Positions 30,401-39,209 of a stretch of DNA of 64,000 nt are shown here, in pieces. Below the pieces are notes generated by a model. The model was not told the DNA's origin. It made no database searches and saw only the letters and a list, made by a program, of their open reading frames with translations. The number at the start of each line of letters is the position of its first letter. The stretch's first letter is position 1. Source of the DNA: DASQZK01 sp963763215 (GTDB lineage: Bacteria; Bacteroidota; Bacteroidia; Bacteroidales; GCA-2748055); the NCBI GenBank assembly GCA_963763215.1, contig CAVXNX010000011.1, positions 27,286 to 91,285 on the forward strand, read 5' to 3'. Made by a program: the position numbers and the translations under genes.

Positions 30401-30572
30401 CGGGGGTCCACTTGGGAAAAAATTCAAGATGGTGAGGCTGAAAAACCTGCTCAGGGATATCCATGACAAACCCATGGAAGAACAGTATAACTATGTCAAG
30501 AGCAATTTCATGCTCTGGAAGGAAGACCTGGAACAGGTTGATGACGTGCTCTTCATGGGGATCAAGATCTGA
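27405..30572 (+). CDS. Two-component-type propeller / Y_Y_Y sensor fused to SpoIIE (PP2C) phosphatase
   Basis: The 1,055-residue protein has a signal peptide, about a dozen Reg_prop repeats (patterns DPHGYLWLGTGEGICRFDG, GNLWVCTMGQGVYE, SGNVWIATRSNGLY) forming two periplasmic propellers, and a Y_Y_Y domain (LKISDRDYDF...YQYKLDGFDEWS). A single membrane helix follows (about 745-765), then a coiled coil and a SpoIIE phosphatase domain with SGDFYWYD and ADSTGHGVPGAFMSMIG, which carry metal-binding Asp residues. The output is serine phosphatase activity rather than a histidine kinase. I chose the TTG at 27405 because the next ATG would cut the signal peptide. The partner anti-anti-sigma protein is not adjacent. 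Confidence 0.88.
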   Translation: MKSHTYQIIVTILMIVFLGGEVRSQNFRFLDYGVEQGLCDNFIYNIIQDPHGYLWLGTGEGICRFDGFKFTQSFPGDTLPLSPVTQSFRDSHGRVWFGFDDGSLAMLDDVAFTMIRVPKQNMGKINGIGETSQSDIIVATQNKGILRIGKDLVVTPLKNGPEGQLVSSMCITKNNDILLGTFDGLFIYRFSDDFSAMELGGRFEDIPYTRVQAIKFNPSTGNYWVGTEDQGLFLLHPGDADVHSFAIIPQASWFGLQNMNIQDVFEDGNGNLWVCTMGQGVYELIHSPAKDAFTRIQHFDKSTGLVSNFIGSIFRDIEGDLWFGTTGAGLFVLKDQSFSFFNFEHDGFVDNILSLAQVDSLYWFGGENKILVTTPGSETYRFLDTRNGLPDDRYTALYPAADGNMWIGTSRSGLYTMSQKGGMAKMVYRSKNSLENTVNTITGHGDSVWVATNNGVICFNTKTGQTHQLTTSEKLPHNKIRDIFIDHSGNVWIATRSNGLYNITTDEELTIEANAELEFVSITQGRDGTLWAGTYGDGIFNFASDSLHYYSTSDGLRSNFCYSIATDANGNIWSGHRLGLSEINTATGNIRSFSVEDGISADCNFNAIITNSENELVFGTSRGIIVYDPSKDEKDTIPPQLNITSLKISDRDYDFTKPVYLPYNRYKLRIEFIGIDFKSPESVQYQYKLDGFDEWSEPTNIPVANYSRVEDGNYTFMVKACDESGVCTSTPLMLEIHIKIPIWKAWWFILILIFAVIAAVYIIIKLRERKQKQIQEYLQRALDERTREVMEQKEEIENKNRDITDSINYAQRIQASILPPIKRLQDTFSGSFVYYQPRDIVSGDFYWYDRLWDNKFVIVCADSTGHGVPGAFMSMIGTTLIKDICSRPDVHSPSRILETLDQEIQSALNQNLEAEKSNDGMDIIVAEIDLETKYLRVASAMRPIILYIGDQQVYVRGSRNSIGGHFEEESDEKVFRDEGFQLSKGDIIYMFSDGYPDQFGGPLGKKFKMVRLKNLLRDIHDKPMEEQYNYVKSNFMLWKEDLEQVDDVLFMGIKI

Positions 30573-30610
30573 GTCCTTCCTGTTACGATCCCACCGACAT
30601 ATCGGTTCGA

Positions 30611-31132
30611 TTATTGGCTGCTCAGATCGAGCCCGGTGAAGATAATGGTTTCGGTGGTGTCCACATTGCTTTTGTGAAACTTCCTGTCGACCAGGTAAAA
30701 GGTGTAGCGGATGGTGTCGTACTGGATGGTCTTGTACTCGAGGCTGACGATCACGGTGCCTGTGAGGGTTTTGTTCTGTCCTGTCCGTTCAATGTAGGGT
30801 ATGCGGAAATTCTGAACCGGGGTATCGTCACTGGCTGGTGTCCAGTCATTGTTCTTTAGTGTCCATAAGGTGAGGAAGAGATTGTACTTCAGGCTGTCGG
30901 CCATTACGGATGAATCGGGCTGCTGGATGCCGATATCGCCGTCTCCGTCGGTGAAACGGATCTCCAGTTCACCGAGCAGGATCGTGTTTCCGAGGACATC
31001 CTGAGACTTGTAGAGGTTGAAAGCCTTATATGATACCGAGGGCGTATCCGGGTAGCTCTGGATCTTTTCGCATGATGAAAATATCATCATGAAGGCGAAA
31101 AGAAAAACGGCGATGGAAAAAGCGGTCTTCAT
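30611..31132 (-). CDS. Lipoprotein of unknown function
   Basis: A 173-residue protein with a lipoprotein signal (FLFAFMMIFSSC, Cys near residue 21). The mature part contains LGELEIRFTDGDGDIGI, an acidic loop reminiscent of calcium-binding loops, and several beta strands ending in FYLVDRKFH. I recall comparable lipoproteins in Bacteroidota but know no role. It is the last gene of the leftward rluB-era-der group and converges on the SpoIIE gene. Confidence 0.65.
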   Translation of the reverse strand: MKTAFSIAVFLFAFMMIFSSCEKIQSYPDTPSVSYKAFNLYKSQDVLGNTILLGELEIRFTDGDGDIGIQQPDSSVMADSLKYNLFLTLWTLKNNDWTPASDDTPVQNFRIPYIERTGQNKTLTGTVIVSLEYKTIQYDTIRYTFYLVDRKFHKSNVDTTETIIFTGLDLSSQ

Positions 31133-31179
31133 GGCAGGTAAATTACCTAAAATTCATAACACAAAAAAGCCGGCCTTTA

Positions 31180-32487
31180 TTATTTCTTCCTGAAAAAGAT
31201 CTGTATCGGAACACCGGTGAAAGGAAAATGTTCTCTCAGTTTGTTCTCCAGGTAGCGTTTGTAGGGGTCTTTGATATGCTCGGGCAGATTGCAGAAAAAG
31301 ACGAACGTTGGGGCATAGGTTTTCAGCTGGGTGACGTACTTGATCTTGATGAATTTTCCTCTCACGGCCGGTGGATGGTACGCTTCAATCGCGCTGAGCA
31401 TCACCTCATTGAGTTTTGAGGTGGCGATCTTTTGACGTCGGTTATGGTAGACTTCCATGGCGGTGTCGAGCACCTTCTGCAGCCGTTGTTTTGTGATGGC
31501 CGAGGTGAAAATCACAGGGACATCGTCGAACGGCTCGAGCCGCTTCCGGATTTCCTGTTCAACGGCCTTGACGGTGTGATTGTCTTTCTCGATGAGATCC
31601 CACTTGTTGACCAGGATCACGATGCCCTTCCGGTTCCGTTCCACCAGCCTGAAAATGTTTACATCCTGGCCTTCGATTCCTCTTTCGGCATCCAGCAGGA
31701 GCAGGCACACATCGGAATTTTCGATGGCCCGGACGCTTCGCATCACCGAATAAAATTCGATATTTTCCGATACCTTGCCTTTCTTCCTCAGCCCGGCCGT
31801 GTCGATGATATAGAAGTCATGATTGTATTTCCTGTACCGTGTATTGACCGAATCCCGCGTTGTTCCAGCCACCGGGGTGACAATGTTCCTGTCTTCGCCG
31901 ATCAGGGCATTGATCAGGGAAGATTTCCCGACATTGGGACGGCCGATGATGGCGAATCTCGGAATCTCCTCTTCTTCGAGGATTTCCGTTTTGGTGGTGA
32001 AGCTCTCAACGATCACGTCGAGAAATTCACCGGTGCCACTGCCGTTGGCCGCGGAGAGGGGGTAAAGCTCACCCAGCCCGAGGGAATGGAAGTCATGGAT
32101 GTATGACATTTTCTCGCCGCCATCCACCTTGTTGACGCCCACCACCACTTTTTTCCCGGATTTTCTGAGCAGGGCGGCAATGGCATTGTCAAGATCCGTA
32201 ATCCCGCTGTTCACATCGACCAGGAAAACGATGACATCCGCTTCCTCAATGGCCAGCATCACCTGCTTGTTGATCTCCTCTTCGAAAACATCGTCGGAAT
32301 TGGCAACATAACCGCCGGTGTCGATCACCGAAAATTCCGTCCCGTTCCAGATGGCTTTGCCGTAATGCCGGTCGCGGGTTACCCCGCTGGTTTCATGAAC
32401 AATGGCCGACCGGGATTCTGTCAGACGGTTGAATAACGTGGATTTACCGGTGTTCGGCCTGCCGACAATGGCAATGATGTTTGGCAT
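31180..32487 (-). CDS. der: Ribosome biogenesis GTPase Der (EngA)
   Basis: Der has two tandem GTPase domains and a KH-like tail, and acts in 50S subunit assembly. G1 motifs are GRPNTGKST (residues about 8-16) and GRPNVGKSS (near 185); G3 motifs are DTGG and DTAG; G4 motifs are NKVD and NKWD. The C-terminal KH-like domain ends with GVPIQIFFRKK. The 435-residue length is normal. It lies 14 bases after era in the same direction. Confidence 0.97.
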   Translation of the reverse strand: MPNIIAIVGRPNTGKSTLFNRLTESRSAIVHETSGVTRDRHYGKAIWNGTEFSVIDTGGYVANSDDVFEEEINKQVMLAIEEADVIVFLVDVNSGITDLDNAIAALLRKSGKKVVVGVNKVDGGEKMSYIHDFHSLGLGELYPLSAANGSGTGEFLDVIVESFTTKTEILEEEEIPRFAIIGRPNVGKSSLINALIGEDRNIVTPVAGTTRDSVNTRYRKYNHDFYIIDTAGLRKKGKVSENIEFYSVMRSVRAIENSDVCLLLLDAERGIEGQDVNIFRLVERNRKGIVILVNKWDLIEKDNHTVKAVEQEIRKRLEPFDDVPVIFTSAITKQRLQKVLDTAMEVYHNRRQKIATSKLNEVMLSAIEAYHPPAVRGKFIKIKYVTQLKTYAPTFVFFCNLPEHIKDPYKRYLENKLREHFPFTGVPIQIFFRKK

Positions 32488-32501
32488 GATGCTGCTGTGT
32501 T

Positions 32502-33395
32502 TTACCTGTAACCGAAGCTTCTCAGCATCCGGTCGTTGTTTCTCCAGTCTTTTCTGACTTTGACGTACAATTCCAAAAATACTTTTTTCCCGAAGAATTT
32601 TTCCATTTCCAAACGGGCTTCCGTGCCTGTTTTCTTGAGGGAGAGGCCCCCTTTTCCGATGATGATACCCTTCTGGGTTTCCCGTTCAACGTAAATCACC
32701 GATCTGATCCTGACCAGTTCCGGCGTATCGTGAAATTCTTCGATCTCAATCTCCACCGAATAAGGGATCTCCTGCCGGTAGTTCAGGAGCACCTTCTCAC
32801 GGATGATCTCGGCAGCAAAAAATCGTTCCGATTTGTCGGTGATGGAATCTTTGGGATAGAAAGGCTGGTTTTCCGGGAGTTTCTCCAGGATAAGGCTGAA
32901 CAGCCGGTCGGTGTTGAAATTCTTGAGGGCGGAAAGCGGCAGGAAGACTGCTTCGGGAAGGAGCGCGGTCCAGGCCTCAAACAGGGTATCGACTTTTTGC
33001 TGGTCGCAGAGGTCGATTTTATTAAGAACCAGGATCAGCGGGACGCCGGGATGCTGCAAGGCCTCAGAAAATCCGGGCTTCACAACGGGTTCTTCCGTAA
33101 CATCGGTAACGTAAATCAGGATATCGGCATCGGAAAGCGCTGAACGGGCAGCCTTGAGCATGCTCTCCTGCAACTTGTAATGGGGAGTGAGGATCCCGGG
33201 CGTGTCGGAATAGACGATCTGGAAGTCGTCTCCGTTGACAATGCCATGGATCCGGTGCCGTGTCGTCTGCGCCTTCGAGGTGATGATGCTCAGCTTCTCG
33301 CCCACCATGGCATTCATGATGGTCGATTTCCCAACATTGGGATTGCCGATGATGTTGACAAAACCTGCCTTATGCATGTTTTCTGTGGTCATCAT
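32502..33395 (-). CDS. era: GTPase Era
   Basis: Era binds GTP and the 3' end of 16S rRNA during 30S maturation. G1 is GNPNVGKST near residue 17, G3 is DTPG, G4 is NKID, and the C-terminal KH domain carries the family signature IIGKGG (about residue 245) followed by a KVFLELYVKVRKDWRNN tail. 297 residues is standard. The ATG at 33395 overlaps the stop of the rluB-like gene, indicating translational coupling. Later ATGs (second codon or MHKAGF) are also possible. Confidence 0.96.
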   Translation of the reverse strand: MMTTENMHKAGFVNIIGNPNVGKSTIMNAMVGEKLSIITSKAQTTRHRIHGIVNGDDFQIVYSDTPGILTPHYKLQESMLKAARSALSDADILIYVTDVTEEPVVKPGFSEALQHPGVPLILVLNKIDLCDQQKVDTLFEAWTALLPEAVFLPLSALKNFNTDRLFSLILEKLPENQPFYPKDSITDKSERFFAAEIIREKVLLNYRQEIPYSVEIEIEEFHDTPELVRIRSVIYVERETQKGIIIGKGGLSLKKTGTEARLEMEKFFGKKVFLELYVKVRKDWRNNDRMLRSFGYR

Positions 33396-34538
33396 TCGAA
33401 AGCATTCATCTTTAACATATTGATTTCGGGTTCGGTAAGAAACCTGAATTTTCCGCGGGGCAGGTTTTTCTTGGTCAGCCCGGCGAAGACCACCCGGTCG
33501 AGCCGCAGGACCTTATACCCCAGATGTTCGAACATCCGTCGCACGATACGGTTTTTGCCTGAATGGATCTCCAGGCCCACTTCGTTGGGCGTGCCCGGAC
33601 TGATGAAGCTCAGGGAATCGGGCTTGATAAAGCCGTCCTCCAGGGTCACGCCTTCGGTCATCCTGGCAAAATCCTCCTCTTTGAAGGCTTCTTCCAGGAA
33701 GACATGATAGACCTTCTTCACGTTATATTTGGGGTGGGTGAGCCTTGTGGCCAGTCCGCCATCGTTGGTGAGCAGGATCACGCCGGTGGTGTTCCTGTCG
33801 AGCCTTCCCACCGGGTAGACCCTTTCTTCACAGGCCTTTCTCACCAGGTCCATCACCGTTTTCCGTCCCTCGGGATCGTCGTTGGTGGTCACAAAGTCTT
33901 TGGGTTTGTTGAGCAGGATGTAGACCTTCCGTTCCGAGCTGAGCCTTGCCCCGTTGTATTTGACCACGTCACCGGGTTTCACTTTGACCCCCATCTCGGT
34001 CACGATCTGGTCGTTGATCATGACGAGACCGGCTTTGATCAGATCGTCTGCTTCACGTCGCGAGCAAATCCCGGCATGGGCGATGTATTTGTTGAGCCGG
34101 GTTGTGCCGTCGCCCCTGCAGTGGAAAGGTCTCCCCCTTTTCGCGTTTGGGAACGGTTATCCGTGGACGTTTTCCCCTGCGGTCATGAAGGGCCGCTGCC
34201 ACGATTTTCCTTCCGGATACTTTCTCCCCGGATAGGGACGGTCATCCCCTGATGTGCCTTTGCGGAATGAGCCTCCCGCTGGCCTGTCGGCCGGGCGGTG
34301 GGATGAGGAACGGGATGAATTGTCATACGGGCGGTTGCTCCTTGGAGGCAGACCGTTTCCGCTGCTGTGAACCGGAATGACCGCCATACGGACGATCTGT
34401 TCCGCGTGCTCCATCTGCCCCCCTCGAATCCCTGGAATCGGGCCCCGTTTTTCCTTCCCGGCGGTTCCCTGAATGATAGGGCCTTTTGCCCTCCCGGTTG
34501 TGATCGTCACGACCGTCACCTGTGTTATTGCTTTTCAT
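33392..34538 (-). CDS. RluB/RsuA-type rRNA pseudouridine synthase with Arg/Gly/Ser-rich N-terminal extension (frameshifted)
   Basis: The intact part (from about 34110 leftward) has an S4 RNA-binding domain (TRLNKYIAHAGICSRREADDLI) and a pseudouridine synthase domain with the catalytic VGRLDRNTTGVILLTNDG, and Lys/Arg-rich RNA-binding strands (EIHSGKNRIVRRMFEHLG). Before it lies a low-complexity basic extension rich in R, G, S, P and D, starting at the ATG at 34538. The extension is broken into several frames; one clear extra base is in the GGGG on the minus strand at 34113-34116, and others lie near 34180 and 34350-34450. Such disordered extensions are common in Bacteroidota members of this family (from memory). 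Its stop overlaps era. It probably modifies 23S rRNA. Confidence 0.8.
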
Positions 34539-34877
34539 TGGATTGAAAATGATTGGATATAAATGGCTTTTTCATTAGTAAAAAGCTTGCAAAAATAATA
34601 CTTTTGAACGGCAAAACCGAATAAGTGACCGGATATCTTTTTCTTCAGTCATAACCCGGATCAGCAAAAAACAAAATGTCGGGTAAAATAGTCTAACTTA
34701 ACCGCAACATTGTCGATCCGACTCAGGGTTCCGTCTTCACGATGGCAGGTGCATGTTGTGAACGTAAAAATGTTCTCTCCAGATGATCAGAGACTTACCA
34801 TCGCAACTGCCCTGATATTGAACCGTGTGTAATATAACAAACTGGAAAAAGTAAAAGTTATTTCAAGATTCAGTACA
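34539..34877. other. Divergent intergenic region between the rluB-like gene and glmM
   Basis: About 340 bases without a supported gene. On the minus strand TATTTTTG (34597-34590) is a -7-like element for the leftward operon, with a TTTG at 34615-34612 at a short spacing. No convincing TAnnTTTG is seen on the plus strand for glmM. Nothing else recognisable. Confidence 0.4.
34590..34597 (-). promoter_or_regulatory. Candidate -7 element for the rluB-era-der operon
   Basis: TATTTTTG on the minus strand fits TAnnTTTG and lies about 50 bases before the ATG at 34538. Confidence 0.3.
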
Positions 34878-36266
34878 ATGACACTCATAAAATCAATTTC
34901 AGGGATCAGGGGAACGATCGGAGGCAAACCCGGTGAAGGGCTGACTCCCCCCGATGTTGTCAATTTCACTTCAGCCTATGCGACCTGGTTGCTTCGTTCC
35001 GGACGCGAGTTGCAGCGCCGCATCGTCGTTGGCCGTGATGCCCGCGTCTCAGGACCGGTTGTAGAACAACTGGTGACCGGAACCCTTAACGGGATGGGCT
35101 TCGATGTCATTCTCCTTGGACCTGCAACAACCCCCACAGTGGAAATCGCCGTGCCCCTCGAAAAGGCCGACGGCGGGATCATTCTCACCGCCAGCCACAA
35201 CCCCGCCCAGTGGAACGCGCTGAAACTTCTGAACCATGAAGGCGAATTCCTGTCGGCCATAGCCGGTAGCGAAATCGTCCACCTGGTCGACCACATGGAT
35301 TTTAGCTTCGAGACCTACGACCGGCTCGGGAAAGTCATTCCGGCCGGGCAGTACAACCGGAAACACATCGAACTTGTCAGGGACCTCCCCCTGGTCGATA
35401 CGGCGAAGATCCGGAAAGCGGGGTTCCGGGTGGTGATCGATTGCGTGAATTCCGTCGGCGGGCTTATTCTGCCTGATCTGTTGAAGGAACTGGGGGTAAA
35501 AGAGGTTATCGGACTGCATACCGAAGCCAACGGACTCTTCCCGCATAACCCGGAGCCGTTGCCCGAAAACCTGGGCGATATCTCCCGGAAAATGAAGGAA
35601 ACGGGCGCCGATGTGGGATTCGTCGTCGACCCGGATGTCGACCGGCTCGCCATCGTCAATGAAGACGGGACCATGTTCGGCGAAGAATATACCCTCGTTG
35701 CCGTAGCCGACTTTGTGATGAGCCGGACACCGGGCAACACGGCCTCCAACCTGTCCTCATCGAGAGCGCTCCGTGACCTGACCGAGGAAAGAGGTTATAA
35801 CTACACGGCTTCCGCCGTCGGCGAAGTCAATGTTGTTGATGCCATGAAAGCCAGTCACTGCGTCATCGGCGGAGAAGGGAACGGGGGGATCATTTACCCC
35901 GCTCTCCATTACGGACGCGATGCCCTCGTTGGCATTGCCCTTTTCCTCACCCACCTGGCCGATAAGGGCATGAAATGCTCCGAGTTGAGAAAGACCTACC
36001 CGCACTATGTCATCTCCAAAAATAAAATTTCGCTCCACGAGGGAATAAATGTCGATGAAGTTTTGTCAAATGTTAAAAAACATTACTCAGGCCAGCTTAT
36101 CAATGAAACGGACGGCCTGAGGATTGATTTTCCGGAAAGCTGGGTTCATCTGCGAAAATCGAATACGGAGCCGATTATAAGGATTTATGCCGAACACCGG
36201 GACAGTCAGAAAGCAGATGCACTCGCCAACGAGGTTATGACGGTGATCCGTAATCTGGCATCATAA
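34878..36266 (+). CDS. glmM: Phosphoglucosamine mutase
   Basis: GlmM-type alpha-D-phosphohexomutase, converting glucosamine-6-phosphate to glucosamine-1-phosphate for UDP-GlcNAc synthesis. The phosphoserine loop is TASHNP (104-109, catalytic Ser106), the metal loop is DPDVDR (251-256), the sugar-binding loop is GGEGNGG near 337-343, and the C-terminal phosphate-binding loop is RKSNTEPIIRIYAEH. 462 residues fits. The sugar loop is not diagnostic by itself, so phosphomannomutase is an alternative. The gene stands alone. Confidence 0.88.
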   Translation: MTLIKSISGIRGTIGGKPGEGLTPPDVVNFTSAYATWLLRSGRELQRRIVVGRDARVSGPVVEQLVTGTLNGMGFDVILLGPATTPTVEIAVPLEKADGGIILTASHNPAQWNALKLLNHEGEFLSAIAGSEIVHLVDHMDFSFETYDRLGKVIPAGQYNRKHIELVRDLPLVDTAKIRKAGFRVVIDCVNSVGGLILPDLLKELGVKEVIGLHTEANGLFPHNPEPLPENLGDISRKMKETGADVGFVVDPDVDRLAIVNEDGTMFGEEYTLVAVADFVMSRTPGNTASNLSSSRALRDLTEERGYNYTASAVGEVNVVDAMKASHCVIGGEGNGGIIYPALHYGRDALVGIALFLTHLADKGMKCSELRKTYPHYVISKNKISLHEGINVDEVLSNVKKHYSGQLINETDGLRIDFPESWVHLRKSNTEPIIRIYAEHRDSQKADALANEVMTVIRNLAS

Positions 36267-36471
36267 TCCAATAAAAAACCGGCGCATTTCGTTATCAGGG
36301 AAACGATTAGAATCCCTGTGAATTGACCTGGCCGCCGGGTTTCGGTATGACGGGATGGTCTGTAAGGTATTATTTAGGGTGAAGGACGGTACGGATCCAC
36401 TGAAAATACAAGGATCCCGGGCAGGTTCATCTGTCAGTCTGCTATCAACACATGGTTTATCTTAATATATA

Positions 36472-37857
36472 ATGAAAAAAAGAATCATCATTCCACTGGT
36501 CGTTATCTGCCTGGCCCTGGTGGGGATTATTATTTATTCGGCCGCTTCGAAACCCGAGAGTGAAGTTAAGCTGACCACTAAAGTCAGCAAAGGTACTTTT
36601 GAGATCCTCGTTTCGGTGACCGGTGAATTACAGGCTGAAAATTCGGTGGAGATCCAGGGGCCTTCAAATCTGAGGTCCAGGAACCTGAGACTCAGGGGCA
36701 TCAAGATCCAGAACATGGTACCCGAAGGTTCGGTTGTGGATTCGGGCGACTGGGTGGCCACACTTGACCGTTCGGAAGCCGACAACTCGCTCAAGGATAT
36801 ATCCGACGAGCTCGAAAAGGACCAGTCCCAGTTCACCAAGACAAAACTCGACACCACCATCCAGCTGCGACAGCTCCGGGATGAGCTGATCAACCTCAAG
36901 TTCTCGATGGAGGAGATGAAGATCGCCCTCGAACAATCGCAGTACGAACCCCCGGCCACGATCCGGCAGGCCCAGATCAATCTCGATAAGGCCAAACGTG
37001 CCTACGAGCAGGCCAGGAAAAATTACACCCTGAAGGTCCAACAGGCCCAGGCCGATATGACGGAGGTCAAGATCAACCTCTCCAAACAGGAAAGGACGAA
37101 GCAGGAAATGGAGAAGGTGCTGAATAATTTCGACATCTATGCACCTGCTCCGGGAATGGTGATCTATAAGCGGGAATGGAACGGCCAGAAACGCACCGTC
37201 GGGTCTGAGATCAACCCGTGGGACCTGACCGTGGCCACGCTTCCCGATCTCTCGACCCTCGTCTCCAAAACCTACGTGAACGAGATCGATATCAGCAAGG
37301 TGAGCACCGGCCAGGAAGTCAGGATCGGCGTCGATGCTTTTCCCGAGAAGAAATTCACCGGGAAGGTCATCTCCGTGGCCAACATCGGCGAACAGCTTCC
37401 CAACACCGATGCCAAGGTTTTCGAAGTAACCATCCGGCTCAGTCAGAATGACACCATCCTCCGTCCGTCGATGACCACCAGCAATCAGATCGTCACCAGC
37501 CGCTTCCAGGATGTGCTGTTCGTTCCCCTTGAAGCCGTACATGCCAACGACTCACTCTCTTACGTTTACACCGCCAGGGGAGCCAGGAAGGTGGTCGTTC
37601 TGGGTGATGCCAACGAAAACGAGATCATCGTCGAACAGGGTCTTGAGCCCGGTGAGGAGATCTATCTCACTGTTCCTGAAAATCCTGAAACCTTCAGCTG
37701 GGAAGGGCTCGACCTGGTGAAGATCATCAAAGAGCGCAAGGCCGAAGAAGAAAAGAAAAAAATGGAGCAGGACCAGAAAATGAACCAGCGTAAGCATCAG
37801 CGCAATAATGGCCAACCCGCAAACGGAGGTCTCCGCCCCAACAGAAACAGATCGTAA
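36472..37857 (+). CDS. HlyD/MacA-family efflux periplasmic adaptor subunit
   Basis: Membrane-fusion protein linking an inner-membrane transporter to a TolC channel. There is an N-terminal membrane anchor (IIIPLVVICLALVGIIIYSA, residues about 4-23), a biotinyl-lipoyl half (LTTKVSKGTFEILVSVTGELQAE), a long coiled-coil hairpin (about 100-225), the second lipoyl half, a beta-barrel domain, and a charged Lys/Gln-rich tail. 461 residues. The stop overlaps the start of the permease gene (TAATG), and TolC follows, so this is a tripartite efflux operon. Confidence 0.9.
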   Translation: MKKRIIIPLVVICLALVGIIIYSAASKPESEVKLTTKVSKGTFEILVSVTGELQAENSVEIQGPSNLRSRNLRLRGIKIQNMVPEGSVVDSGDWVATLDRSEADNSLKDISDELEKDQSQFTKTKLDTTIQLRQLRDELINLKFSMEEMKIALEQSQYEPPATIRQAQINLDKAKRAYEQARKNYTLKVQQAQADMTEVKINLSKQERTKQEMEKVLNNFDIYAPAPGMVIYKREWNGQKRTVGSEINPWDLTVATLPDLSTLVSKTYVNEIDISKVSTGQEVRIGVDAFPEKKFTGKVISVANIGEQLPNTDAKVFEVTIRLSQNDTILRPSMTTSNQIVTSRFQDVLFVPLEAVHANDSLSYVYTARGARKVVVLGDANENEIIVEQGLEPGEEIYLTVPENPETFSWEGLDLVKIIKERKAEEEKKKMEQDQKMNQRKHQRNNGQPANGGLRPNRNRS

Positions 37858-39209
37858 TGAGCAGGTATTTGCATGATATCGTTATCGCCGTTGAATCCAT
37901 CCTGTCCAACAAGCTCAGGAGCTTCCTGACAGCTCTCGGCATCATTTTCGGTGTCGGCGCCGTCATCAGCATGCTGGCTATCGGTAAGGGCGCTCAGCAG
38001 GAAATTCTCGATCAGATCAAAATGGTGGGTGTGAACAACATCCTGATCACCCCCATCGTCAAACCCAAGGCACAGAATGAGGATGAAAGCAACGGTGACG
38101 CCAGTAAACAAAAGGCGAAATTCTCCCCGGGCCTTCATCTTAAGGATGTCCAGGCGATCCAGCAGATCCTTCCGACGGTGAAAAGGATAAGCCCCGAAAT
38201 CGCGCTGAATTCCTACGTCGTACAAAACGGGAAACGGGCATCCGCCAAACTGCTCGGGGTATCCAATGAATATTTCGATATTTTTAACCTGAAGCTTTCC
38301 GACGGTGTTTTTTTTGACAACTACCAGGAAGAGAACGGCATCACCGTTTGTGTGATCGGGGCCAACATTGCCCAGACCTTCTTCAGCAAAGAAAATCCCA
38401 TCGGAAAGTACATCAAGTTCGACAGGGTCTGGCTGAGGGTTATCGGCGTCATTCAACGCAACAACGTGAAGGTCACCGGATTTGAAAGCACGGGGATCAA
38501 CGTGATGAATGACAATATCTATGTTCCGGTCAAGACCATGCTTCTGCGTTTTCAGAACCGGGCCCTTGTCTCCTCACGGATCCAGACCCGAAGCGGGTTT
38601 TCCGGCGGGAGTTTTTTTTCCATCAGCAGCAATCCTTCACAGAACAACGAAAACAATTATCACCAGCTCGATAAGATCATCGTTCAGGTCAACGATTCCA
38701 AGGAGCTCGATCCGTCCACCAAGCTGCTCAGCCGGCTCCTTCTCAGGCGTCATCAGGAAGTGGAGGATTTCGAGATCACTGTCCCCGAGTTGCTGCTGAA
38801 GCAGGAACAGCGGACCAAGGATATCTTCAACCTGGTGCTGGGAGCGATCGCGAGCATTTCGCTGCTCGTGGGAGGGATCGGCATTATGAACATCATGTTC
38901 GCCTCTGTCATGGAGCGCATCCGGGAGATCGGAACGCGAATGGCCATCGGCGCCCGGAAAAAGGACATCGTCGTCCAGTTTCTTGCTGAAGCCGTGCTGA
39001 TCAGCGTGACCGGCGGACTTATCGGTGTGATCCTGGGCATCGTCGCTTCCCGGCTGATCAATGATTTTTCAGGCATCATGACCATTATTTCCCCGTTTTC
39101 GGTCATCGTGGCATTCTTCGTCTCTGCCTCAGTGGGTATCATCTTTGGATATTCCCCGGCCAAACGGGCATCTGAAAAAGATCCAATAGAATCACTGAGA
39201 TATGAATAA
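37857..39209 (+). CDS. MacB/FtsX-family ABC transporter permease
   Basis: An ABC permease of the MacB class, with an N-terminal helix (SFLTALGIIFGVGAVISML), a large periplasmic MacB_PCD domain (residues about 45-310) and a C-terminal FtsX domain with three helices (GAIASISLLVGGIGIMNIMF onward, including MERIREIGTRMAIGARKKDI). It has 450 residues and no ATPase domain, unlike E. coli MacB, so it needs a separate ATPase. None lies in this operon; a LolD-like ATPase is at 49737. It overlaps tolC by eight bases. Confidence 0.9.
   Translation: MSRYLHDIVIAVESILSNKLRSFLTALGIIFGVGAVISMLAIGKGAQQEILDQIKMVGVNNILITPIVKPKAQNEDESNGDASKQKAKFSPGLHLKDVQAIQQILPTVKRISPEIALNSYVVQNGKRASAKLLGVSNEYFDIFNLKLSDGVFFDNYQEENGITVCVIGANIAQTFFSKENPIGKYIKFDRVWLRVIGVIQRNNVKVTGFESTGINVMNDNIYVPVKTMLLRFQNRALVSSRIQTRSGFSGGSFFSISSNPSQNNENNYHQLDKIIVQVNDSKELDPSTKLLSRLLLRRHQEVEDFEITVPELLLKQEQRTKDIFNLVLGAIASISLLVGGIGIMNIMFASVMERIREIGTRMAIGARKKDIVVQFLAEAVLISVTGGLIGVILGIVASRLINDFSGIMTIISPFSVIVAFFVSASVGIIFGYSPAKRASEKDPIESLRYE

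Noticed and set aside
31432..32106. 224-codon frame opposite der
   Set aside because: Shadow of the conserved GTPase gene.
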